In this document: positions 35,277-42,338 of the stretch, in pieces
Layout of the letters: each line of letters opens with the position of its first letter
Position numbering within the stretch: the first letter of the stretch is position 1
Assembly: GCA_910577195.1 (NCBI GenBank)
Contig: CAJTLP010000004.1
Location: 186,001 to 250,000 of the forward strand
DNA length: 64,000 nt
Direction: 5' to 3'
From: an uncultured Eubacterium sp.
GTDB lineage: Bacteria; Bacillota; Clostridia; Oscillospirales; Acutalibacteraceae
Made by a program: the position numbers and the translations under genes
Notes under the pieces: model-generated
Told to the model about the DNA's origin: nothing
The model's database searches: none
The model's input: the letters and a program-made list of their open reading frames with translations, nothing else

Positions 35277-35292
35277 ATGGAGGTACACAGCT

Positions 35293-36753
35293 ATGGCGGA
35301 TACTCTGACTAAGAAAAAGAAGATAGGATATGCCTTTGGTATTTTTACTGAATCGCTGATTTATAATATGTTTTACACGTATTATTTAACTTTTCTTATT
35401 GAAATTGTGGGCATACAGGCAAAATTCGCTTCAATTGTAATTTTCATTTCAATCGCTTGGGATGCAATCACTGATCCAATTATCGGTAATTATACGGACA
35501 GGGGCGGCGTAGATAAGCGCAAGGTAATGAAGGGTGCATTGCTTCCTCTTGGTGTTATATTTATCGCTGCGTGGACAACAATCGGTGCAGGGCTTACAAG
35601 TCAGACTGCTAAGATTCTGATTTATACTGTAATTTCAATGGCAATATGGGTGTTCTATACAATGTATACCATTCCTTATTATGCTGTAGTTGCTGAGCTG
35701 ACTGAGGATTATGATGAGCGTACCAATATCCGTTCAACTGCCTCCCTTTTAAATGCAGGAGCAGTCGGTCTTGGCAACGTTCTTCCGGCACTTGTTCCTA
35801 CTGTAGCAATTCTTCTTGGTGAACGGTTTGCCAGCAATTCATACGCTGTTATCGCTGCAATTATCAGTATTATGGCAGTGGCTCTCGGCTTCGTATGTGT
35901 TAAATCACTTAAGGGCGTTTATACCCCTAAGCCGGTAACACCTGAGAATTCAAAGAGTACGCTGAAGGATACCTTCAATGCCTTTGGTCAGATTTTAAAA
36001 TTGAAGCCTGCAAAATTTTTCTTGATTTTCGTATTCTTTTTCCTCACTGCCTCCTCAATGATTCAGTCAAATCTTACATATATGGTGGTCGACTGCATCG
36101 GTATGGATTATGATACAGGTATTGTTTATGTAATCATTTCAATGGTTGTATCAATGGCAATTGTAGTGCCGATTGTCGAAAAGGTTGCAGAGAAAACAGA
36201 CAGAAGAACCGCAAGCATTATTTTCCTCACGATAACTATGGTGGGTGAAATTATCGCAAAGCTTGTCGGACTTGATGCACAGATCGGCAATTTCAGAGTT
36301 ATGTCAATTGTGTGTGCTGCAATTCTCGGTATGGGTATCGGTACCTTCTGGACCTTCTTTTATTCAATGGGTTATGATCTTGTTGAGCTTGATGAATTTA
36401 AAACAGGACAGAGGAGAGAATCCATTATCACCGCTCTTCCTCAGCTGATTCAGAAGTTCGGCTCAGCCTTCGGTATTCTTATGGCAGGTCAGCTCCTGTC
36501 TGCCTATGGTTATGATTCCTCAAAGGATACAGCCGGTCAGGAGTCACTTATCACTGTTGTAACTGACCCTCATATCGTCGGCGGTATGGAAAATATTTCA
36601 ACCGTTATTCCTGCAGCATTTTTGGCAGTGTCAATCATTGCTCTCATCTTCTATCCTATGACAAGGAAAAATGTTTCAACGCTTATGGCCGCACTGAATA
36701 AAAAGCGTGCCGGCGAGGAGTATTCAACTGAGGGACTTGATAAACTTTTGTAA
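35293..36753 (+). CDS. GPH-family (MFS) sugar:cation symporter
   Basis: 486 residues from ATG 35293, which has TGGAGGT upstream; an earlier in-frame start lies in the leader hairpin. Twelve predicted helices, with the first cytoplasmic motif YTDRGGVDKRKVMKGALLPLG and the central DRRTASIIFL loop, fit the glycoside-pentoside-hexuronide symporters. Convergent with the sialidase gene across a repeat element and terminator. Substrate unknown; a sialidase-linked or hexuronide sugar is possible. Confidence 0.88.
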   Translation: MADTLTKKKKIGYAFGIFTESLIYNMFYTYYLTFLIEIVGIQAKFASIVIFISIAWDAITDPIIGNYTDRGGVDKRKVMKGALLPLGVIFIAAWTTIGAGLTSQTAKILIYTVISMAIWVFYTMYTIPYYAVVAELTEDYDERTNIRSTASLLNAGAVGLGNVLPALVPTVAILLGERFASNSYAVIAAIISIMAVALGFVCVKSLKGVYTPKPVTPENSKSTLKDTFNAFGQILKLKPAKFFLIFVFFFLTASSMIQSNLTYMVVDCIGMDYDTGIVYVIISMVVSMAIVVPIVEKVAEKTDRRTASIIFLTITMVGEIIAKLVGLDAQIGNFRVMSIVCAAILGMGIGTFWTFFYSMGYDLVELDEFKTGQRRESIITALPQLIQKFGSAFGILMAGQLLSAYGYDSSKDTAGQESLITVVTDPHIVGGMENISTVIPAAFLAVSIIALIFYPMTRKNVSTLMAALNKKRAGEEYSTEGLDKLL

Positions 36754-36874
36754 ATTATTGTTTAGTTTATCAATAATGTACTTAAGATTCCGTAGGGGCA
36801 GGTTTCCACGCCTGCCCATTTCATAATTTTTCGGGAGGGCACGGAGACCCTCCCCTACACTAAACAATAATTTA
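36751..36874. repeat. Dispersed inverted-repeat element, copy 1 (full length)
   Basis: Outer inverted repeats (16 nt, TAAATTATTGTTTAGT at 36751-36766 and its complement at 36859-36874) flank a 25-nt spacer and a core at 36792-36858. The core is two GC-rich hairpins (gtaggggcagg... and ...ccctcccctac). The left end contains the stop codon of the transporter. Copy 3 (55137-55261) is the same element in the opposite orientation. Confidence 0.85.
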
Positions 36875-36881
36875 TACAATG

Positions 36882-36911
36882 AAAAATCCCCCTGAATTCA
36901 GGGGGATTTTT
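36882..36911. terminator. Bidirectional terminator between convergent genes
   Basis: Perfect 15-bp palindrome aaaaatccccctgaa / its complement, with A and T runs on both sides. Confidence 0.93.
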
Positions 36912-36912
36912 G

Positions 36913-38253
36913 TTATATCAAATCTGAAATTCTATATTTCTTAAAGCAGATGTATGAGCTTGGCTCTGCTTCATAAAGCACGCCGATATATTCATCATCC
37001 AGCTGCGTCAGACAGGAATAAGCAAAGAAGCCTTTATTGATTTCCACCTCAGAATACCAGTCAATACCAACTGTCTGTCCCTTAACCTTTTTGAATTTGC
37101 CTACGGTGATAACACCGTTTTCACGCTTTTTCTCAGATGCATGGGAGCAGAACACATATTCACCAATGCTGATTACGCTCTTCTGACATTTCGGCGCATA
37201 TAAATTGGTTGGCTTAGCTTTGAACCAGTGCTTGCCGTCGTCGTGTGAAATAGACAGCGGTGTTTTGCCGTATCTCTTCTGTCTGCCTAAGCCGAGAATA
37301 ACGCCGTCAGGTGCCTGTACTGCCTGCCATTCATCAATGTTGCAGGAGTATGGCTGCTGCGTCATTCTGTGCCAGGTTTCACCGTTATCAATGCTGTATA
37401 TGGATACCGTCTCTTTTCTGTCAACATAAAGCGGCATAATGATTCTGCCGTCCTGTGTAGTGAGACCGACACCGGGAGCAACACCTACAAATGTGCCGTC
37501 CTTCTTGATGAGAAAGTCACCTGTGATATCAACAGGGTCTGACCAGGTTTTTCCGTTGTCGGTACTTCTTAATAGATAAACATAGTTTCTTTTAGGGGCT
37601 TTAAGCGGAGCACCGAATGTGGTAACGGCATCGGCTTCATTTTTACCGGTTTTTCCGTTTAAGAATATGTTGCCCACATATTCTTCACCCTTATAAAGAG
37701 AGCCCTTCCAGTCCGCAACGCGGTAATCTGTTTCCTTGTAATGGTTATCAAGAACAACACCATCCTCAACAACCAAATAAAATTTACCGTCACGGTCATA
37801 GATAACAGGATACATTTTATTATTGTACATGGAATAAGGAACTTTTTTCTTATCCAGTATACTTCTTTTATGTAAGCCCTTGCATTCAGGATAGAAATCA
37901 ACAATCATGATTACATCACCGTTTGGTGCAATTGCCATACATGGATCAATGAAAAAGGCTGATGCATAGCAATCATCAGTGAGTCTTGTTTCTCTTGCAG
38001 GAGGAATAGCAATGGTCTGTATGTCCGACCAGGTTTCGCCGTCGTCCTCACTTGTTCGTATTGCAACCTCAATGAATCCCCAGTCAGCACCGCAGGACTG
38101 CTTGTCAATTGCCGCAATAAGTGTGTTGCCGGATTTTATTAAGCTTGGAATGCGAAAGGCAGTTCCGCCGTTTGACTCGTTGCTTTGGTCAATAAGCTCC
38201 TTTTTGAGAAAGCGCTCATTGTTTCCGCAAAAGATTAATTTTTCATTATCCAT
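36913..38253 (-). CDS. Sialidase (exo-alpha-sialidase), GH33-like, cytoplasmic
   Basis: 446 residues forming a six-bladed propeller. The FRIP arginine motif is at 33-36; Asp boxes are SEDDGETW 68-75, STDNGKTW 230-237, SIDNGETW 287-294 and SHDDGKHW 336-343. No signal peptide, so it should act on imported sialosides, unlike the secreted sialidases of many gut bacteria. GGAGAT precedes the ATG. Residues of the arginine triad beyond FRIP were not assigned with certainty; a non-sialidase BNR glycosidase is the alternative. Confidence 0.82.
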   Translation of the reverse strand: MDNEKLIFCGNNERFLKKELIDQSNESNGGTAFRIPSLIKSGNTLIAAIDKQSCGADWGFIEVAIRTSEDDGETWSDIQTIAIPPARETRLTDDCYASAFFIDPCMAIAPNGDVIMIVDFYPECKGLHKRSILDKKKVPYSMYNNKMYPVIYDRDGKFYLVVEDGVVLDNHYKETDYRVADWKGSLYKGEEYVGNIFLNGKTGKNEADAVTTFGAPLKAPKRNYVYLLRSTDNGKTWSDPVDITGDFLIKKDGTFVGVAPGVGLTTQDGRIIMPLYVDRKETVSIYSIDNGETWHRMTQQPYSCNIDEWQAVQAPDGVILGLGRQKRYGKTPLSISHDDGKHWFKAKPTNLYAPKCQKSVISIGEYVFCSHASEKKRENGVITVGKFKKVKGQTVGIDWYSEVEINKGFFAYSCLTQLDDEYIGVLYEAEPSSYICFKKYRISDLI

Positions 38254-38352
38254 AATTTCATCTCCTGTTATATTTATTTGTCCTGTAAATTATATTCTGT
38301 ATACATCATAACATATACTTTATTTTTTTAAAAGACTAATTTTTCAAAACAC

Positions 38353-38381
38353 TTGAAAAACGATTGCTAAAAATGTACAAT
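38353..38381 (+). promoter_or_regulatory. Promoter of the iron alcohol dehydrogenase gene
   Basis: TTGAAA, 17-nt spacer, TACAAT; start about 28 nt before the ATG. It lies in the divergent region shared with the sialidase gene. Confidence 0.7.
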
Positions 38382-38415
38382 AAGAAATGAAATATTTTGA
38401 AAAGGAGGAACTAAA

Positions 38416-39624
38416 ATGCTCTGGACACTGAAAAAATGCTGGTATCGTATTTATCAGAGAGTTTTTAAACTCGCTATGTGTCTTATGGATTGGTCTGAGC
38501 CGCAGCTTCTTGAGGGTGCAGGCAGCATACTTAAACTCCCTGAGTTTATCAAGGGTAAGGGTATTAACAAGATTCTTGTTGTTACCGATAAAGGATTGAT
38601 GAGTTTGCATCTCCTTGACCCAATGTTTGAAAAGCTCAAGGAAGTAGGAATTGAGTATGTTGTTTTTGACGGTGTACAGCCTAATCCTACAATTCCGAAC
38701 ATTGAGGATTGTAAGGATATGTACGTCAAGAACGGCTGTCAGGGAATCATCGCTTTCGGCGGCGGTTCACCTATGGACTGTGCTAAGGCTGCAGGTGCAA
38801 GAGTTGTTAAGCCGAATCAGACTGTACGCAATATGCGCGGTCAGTTGAAGGTACATAAGCAGCTCCCACCATTCTTTGCAGTACCTACAACTGCAGGTAC
38901 AGGCTCAGAAACAACTGTTGCTGCAGTTGTTACCGACCCTGAAACACATGAGAAGAATGCAATCAATGATACCTGTCTTCGTCCTAAGTATGCGGTACTT
39001 GACCCTGAACTTACAGTTGGTCTGCCGCCGCATATTACTTCTACAACCGGTATGGACGCACTCACTCATGCAGTTGAGGCTTATATCGGAAAGAGTAATA
39101 CGAAGGACACAATCCGTGAGGCAGAACAGGCTACTAAGCTTATTTTTGATAATATCGAAACAGCATATAATGATGGTAAGAATTTAGAGGCAAGGGGTAA
39201 TATGCTCAAGGGCTCATATCTTGCAGGCCGCGCATTCACACACGCTTATGTAGGATATGTTCATGCAATTGCGCATAATCTCGGTGGACTTTACGGTACA
39301 CCTCACGGACTTGCCAATGCAGTCATTCTCCCATATGTTCTGGATTATTATGCAGATGCAGCTTATCCTCAGCTTGCAAAGCTTGCTGATATCGTCGGTA
39401 TCGGAAAGGGACTTGATACAGCAGGAAAGGGTAAGGCATTTATTGATGCAATCAGAACACTTAACAAGAATATGAATATTCCTGAAAAGTTTGATTTCAT
39501 CAAGGAGGAGGATATTCCTCTTCTTGTAAAGCGTGCTCTTAAAGAGGGTAATCCTCTTTATCCTGTACCAAAGATTATGGATGCTAAGGATTGCGAATCT
39601 GTTATCCGTTCATTTATGGCATAA
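38416..39624 (+). CDS. Iron-containing alcohol dehydrogenase
   Basis: Group III NAD(P)-dependent alcohol dehydrogenase, 402 residues. NAD-binding GGGSPMDCAKAAG, and PTTAGTGSETT; metal ligands in TGMDALTHAVEAY, HAIAHNLGG and GTPHGLANA. The N-terminal 25 residues are a basic, hydrophobic extension. Reduces aldehydes such as acetaldehyde, butyraldehyde or lactaldehyde; the last would fit fucose use, but the substrate cannot be read from the sequence. Monocistronic. Confidence 0.93.
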   Translation: MLWTLKKCWYRIYQRVFKLAMCLMDWSEPQLLEGAGSILKLPEFIKGKGINKILVVTDKGLMSLHLLDPMFEKLKEVGIEYVVFDGVQPNPTIPNIEDCKDMYVKNGCQGIIAFGGGSPMDCAKAAGARVVKPNQTVRNMRGQLKVHKQLPPFFAVPTTAGTGSETTVAAVVTDPETHEKNAINDTCLRPKYAVLDPELTVGLPPHITSTTGMDALTHAVEAYIGKSNTKDTIREAEQATKLIFDNIETAYNDGKNLEARGNMLKGSYLAGRAFTHAYVGYVHAIAHNLGGLYGTPHGLANAVILPYVLDYYADAAYPQLAKLADIVGIGKGLDTAGKGKAFIDAIRTLNKNMNIPEKFDFIKEEDIPLLVKRALKEGNPLYPVPKIMDAKDCESVIRSFMA

Positions 39625-39643
39625 TTAATATATTTCATCAATG

Positions 39644-39680
39644 CGGTACCGAACATCTTGTTTGGTACCGTTATTTTTTA
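39644..39680 (+). terminator. Terminator of the alcohol dehydrogenase gene
   Basis: Perfect 11-bp stem cggtaccgaac / gtttggtaccg (one G-U), 5-nt loop, then TTATTTTTTAT. Confidence 0.92.
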
Positions 39681-39753
39681 TGTTTTATATTTATCAATAT
39701 ACTCCATATTTATATTGACTGTTGGAATAAATTAGGATATTATTATTGTAGGT

Positions 39754-39776
39754 GATAGTGTGAAACGCACACTATC
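39754..39776 (+). repeat. Perfect hairpin of unknown role
   Basis: Stem gatagtgtg / cacactatc with a 5-nt loop, not followed by T-run. It lies about 130 nt before aroQ and could be an operator or RNA hairpin. Confidence 0.4.
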
Positions 39777-39827
39777 AAGATTATATTGCCCTAAAAATTT
39801 GCCTATGGCATAATTTTGAGATGGCTG

Positions 39828-39912
39828 TAATCGCCATTAACACCTTGTCAGGCTACACAGGGTTTTGATGAGTTTGATGAGTTTTTTGTAGCCTGAAAGG
39901 CTATGGCGATTA
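39828..39912 (+). promoter_or_regulatory. Nested leader stem covering the aroQ start
   Basis: Outer arms taatcgccat (39828-39837) and atggcgatta (39903-39912) are perfectly complementary, and the latter contains the aroQ start ATG. Inner arms caggctaca (39849-39857) and tgtagcctg (39887-39895) are also perfect, and the RBS-like GAAAGG lies in the bulge between. The fold would sequester the start, so translational control is plausible. Confidence 0.5.
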
Positions 39913-40352
39913 ATATGAAAAAGATACTTGTACTGAATGGTCCTAATCTGAATATGACAGGGATAAGAAAAAAGAATGTTTACGGCGGAGAAACACTTAA
40001 GCAGATTAATGATGAGCTTAAGCTGTATGGCAAAGCCAATGGTGCTAAAGTCACCTTTTACCAGTCAAATCACGAGGGCGATATTATTGATGTTATTCAC
40101 GAGAGCAAGGATGAATTTGACGGCGTTGTAATCAATGCAGGTGCATATACGCATTATTCCTATGCGATAAGGGATGCTATTGAGGCTGTTCAGGAATTTA
40201 CTCCTTATGTTGAAGTTCATATGTCAGATATTCATAAAAGAGAGGATTTTCGTAAAATTTCCGTTATAACTGACGTTTGTGTTAAACAAATCAGCGGATT
40301 TGGTAAAGATAGCTACAAAATGGGTATTGATTTATTGCTGGAAATAATATAA
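39903..40352 (+). CDS. aroQ: 3-dehydroquinate dehydratase, type II
   Basis: Third step of the shikimate pathway. 149 residues with LNGPNLN at the N-terminus, the active-site SNHEGDIID, NAGAYTHYSYAIRDAI, and EVHMSDIHKREDFRKISV. ATG 39903 is taken, with GAAAGG only 2-3 nt upstream; ATG 39915 is the alternative and gives a more usual MKKILVLNG start. It is followed by efp in probable operon. Confidence 0.95.
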   Translation: MAINMKKILVLNGPNLNMTGIRKKNVYGGETLKQINDELKLYGKANGAKVTFYQSNHEGDIIDVIHESKDEFDGVVINAGAYTHYSYAIRDAIEAVQEFTPYVEVHMSDIHKREDFRKISVITDVCVKQISGFGKDSYKMGIDLLLEII

Positions 40353-40408
40353 AATAGATAAGTAAATATATTACAAATAGATTATCAGTTATCTTGGAGG
40401 TATAAATT

Positions 40409-40966
40409 ATGGTAACAGCAGGTGATTTCAGAAACGGTGTTACATTTGAAGAGGACGGCAACGTATTGCAGGTTATTGAGTTCCAGCACGTTAAGCCGGG
40501 CAAGGGTGCTGCTTTTGTAAGAACAAAGACAAAGAATGTTATTACAGGTGCGGTTACAGAAAAGAGCTATAATCCGTCAGCTAAGTTCCCAACTGCATTT
40601 ATTGAAAGAAGAGAAATGGCTTATTCTTACAGTGACGACGGTCTCTACTATTTTATGGATAATGAAACCTTTGATATGGTTCCTGTTTCTGAGTCAGATC
40701 TTTCAGACAACTTTAAGTACGTAAAGGAGAATGAGGTTTGCCGTATCCTTTCTTACAAGGGTAAGGTATTCGGCGTTGAGCCGCCAACCTTCGTAACTCT
40801 TGAAGTTACTGAGACAGAACCGGGTCTTAAGGGCAACACCGCTACAAATACACTTAAGCCTGCAAAGGTTGAAACAGGTGCTGAAATTCGTGTTCCTCTC
40901 TTCATCAATGAAGGTGATATGATCAGAATTGACACAAGAACCTGTGAATATATGGAAAGAGCATAA
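40409..40966 (+). CDS. efp: Elongation factor P
   Basis: Relieves ribosome stalling at proline runs. 185 residues, three beta domains; start MVTAGDFRNGVTFEEDG; the modifiable lysine is K32 in PGKG. No modification enzyme gene is nearby. AGGAGGT-type RBS. Confidence 0.97.
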   Translation: MVTAGDFRNGVTFEEDGNVLQVIEFQHVKPGKGAAFVRTKTKNVITGAVTEKSYNPSAKFPTAFIERREMAYSYSDDGLYYFMDNETFDMVPVSESDLSDNFKYVKENEVCRILSYKGKVFGVEPPTFVTLEVTETEPGLKGNTATNTLKPAKVETGAEIRVPLFINEGDMIRIDTRTCEYMERA

Positions 40967-41000
40967 TTTAAAGTTACAATAAAATTAAGGAGTTTTATTT

Positions 41001-41426
41001 ATGGAAACAACTGAAAGCTTAGGCTATCTTAAGGGACTGCTTGACGGTCTTGATTTAGATGATAACAAAAAAGAGACAAAGGTATTCAAGGCAATTGTTG
41101 ATGTTCTCTCAAATCTTGCTGAGGATGTTGATGATATGACTGAGGGTATGGAGATGCTTGCAGAGCAGATTGATGCGATTGACGAGGATCTTGCCGATGT
41201 TGAAGATTATCTTGTTGACGATGACTTTGACTGCGACTGTGATTGTGATGATTGCTGTGACTGCGATGATGAATATCAGGAGTTTGAGGTTGAATGTCCT
41301 CTTTGCGGTGCAGAGATTACTGTTGATGAGGATACAGTTCTTAACGGTACTATTCCTTGTCCTAACTGCGGCGAAATGCTTGAGTTTGAGGTTGAGTGCG
41401 ATTGTGAGGATGATGACGAGGAATAA
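41001..41426 (+). CDS. CD1247-type N-terminal domain protein with zinc ribbon
   Basis: 141 residues, very acidic. The N-terminus (ESLGYLKGLLDGLDLDDNKKETKVFKAIVDVL) matches the CD1247 N-terminal domain conserved in Clostridia. A middle tract alternates Asp and Cys (FDCDCDCDDCCDCDDE), then a zinc ribbon CPLCGAEI and CPNCGEML. Function unknown; often next to efp, as here (34 nt downstream). Confidence 0.85.
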   Translation: METTESLGYLKGLLDGLDLDDNKKETKVFKAIVDVLSNLAEDVDDMTEGMEMLAEQIDAIDEDLADVEDYLVDDDFDCDCDCDDCCDCDDEYQEFEVECPLCGAEITVDEDTVLNGTIPCPNCGEMLEFEVECDCEDDDEE

Positions 41427-41465
41427 TTATTTGTTCCAATCCGTCAAAGAAAGAGGGTAGTTGTT

Positions 41466-41969
41466 ATCAAAAAAGTATTTGCGATTTTACTGTCAGCTAT
41501 TGTTATTTTGACTGTGTTTACTGCATGCTCAGGTGATAAGAAGCCTGAAACCCCTTCAGGTACAACCTCACAGATTGCAACCGAAGAGGCTAAGATTAAA
41601 GAGGCTGACGCAGCAAAATATATTGAAAATTCATATACTGCAGAGGAGCTCGGTCTTGACAAGGTGGACAGGGATTATTCCTTTATGGTATCATCAAACG
41701 GTGTTGATATCGACGGTGATAAATACGTAAAGGTTGTTGCAAATATTATTGTTAAAAATAATGTTACAACTGAAGACGGTAAGGACACCTTCTCTATGGA
41801 AACAATCGGTGAGTATTATATTTCTTTTGACGGTAAAAAAATACTGAAAAAGAATATGGATACAAACGAGTATGAAAAGCTTGAAAACAGATATGCCGAT
41901 TATCAGAAAAAGGCGGCTGAAACCGAGTCTCATACCCACGTTGATAGCGAAACAACAAAAGCAAAATAA
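41466..41969 (+). CDS. Hypothetical lipoprotein with apparent AUC start codon
   Basis: From codon ATC at 41466 the frame encodes a perfect lipoprotein signal peptide (KKVFAILLSAIVILTVFTAC, lipobox ending in Cys), followed by a threonine-rich linker and a small soluble domain. No ATG, GTG or TTG lies in frame between the upstream stop (41424-41426) and 41508. The TTG at 41508 would cut off most of the signal. AAGAGGG stands 8 nt before the ATC. Either initiation at AUC or a sequence error is implied. The domain is not recognised; it follows the CD1247-type gene in the same orientation. Confidence 0.7.
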   Translation: MKKVFAILLSAIVILTVFTACSGDKKPETPSGTTSQIATEEAKIKEADAAKYIENSYTAEELGLDKVDRDYSFMVSSNGVDIDGDKYVKVVANIIVKNNVTTEDGKDTFSMETIGEYYISFDGKKILKKNMDTNEYEKLENRYADYQKKAAETESHTHVDSETTKAK

Positions 41970-41987
41970 TTATAAATAAAATGATGT

Positions 41988-42293
41988 AAAAAGGTTGACT
42001 TGGGACACACCGCGTAAAGAAGTATTTGGTTTAAATTTTCTAATTTTGCCCATCTCATAATTAAAAATCTCGGTGAATACACAAGTATGCACCGAGATTT
42101 ATTAATTTAATTTGAACAAAATTACTTCATTTAAACTGCTTTGCACTAAAAAATATGAAATATGGATTAAATGCAAGGCATAAATTATAGGGTGGGCTTG
42201 TGCCCTCACTATGATTTTAACGCAGCAGTTTACCATAGTTCCATATTTTTTAGCAATTATTCTTTACGCAGTGTGTCCCTTGTCAGCCTTTTT
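41988..42293. mobile_element. Foldback/MITE-like element with 34-bp terminal inverted repeats
   Basis: Left end 41988-42021 and right end 42260-42293 are imperfect inverted repeats sharing GGGACACAC and GCGTAAAGAA blocks. Further inside, aaatctcggtg/caccgagattt (42065-42075, 42090-42100) forms a terminator-like hairpin. AAAAAATATG stretches around 42150 and 42245 pair again, and aaactgct (about 42136) with agcagttt. No ORF is contained. It fills the 368-nt gap between the lipoprotein and the GPH transporter. Confidence 0.65.
42065..42104 (+). terminator. Terminator-like hairpin inside the foldback element
   Basis: Perfect 11-bp stem with a 14-nt loop and an ATTAATTTAATTT tail; may end the aroQ-efp-lipoprotein transcript. 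Confidence 0.5.
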
Positions 42294-42338
42294 GTTTTAA
42301 TATAAGTAGCGAATGGTATTTTTTATGGGAGGGGTTAT

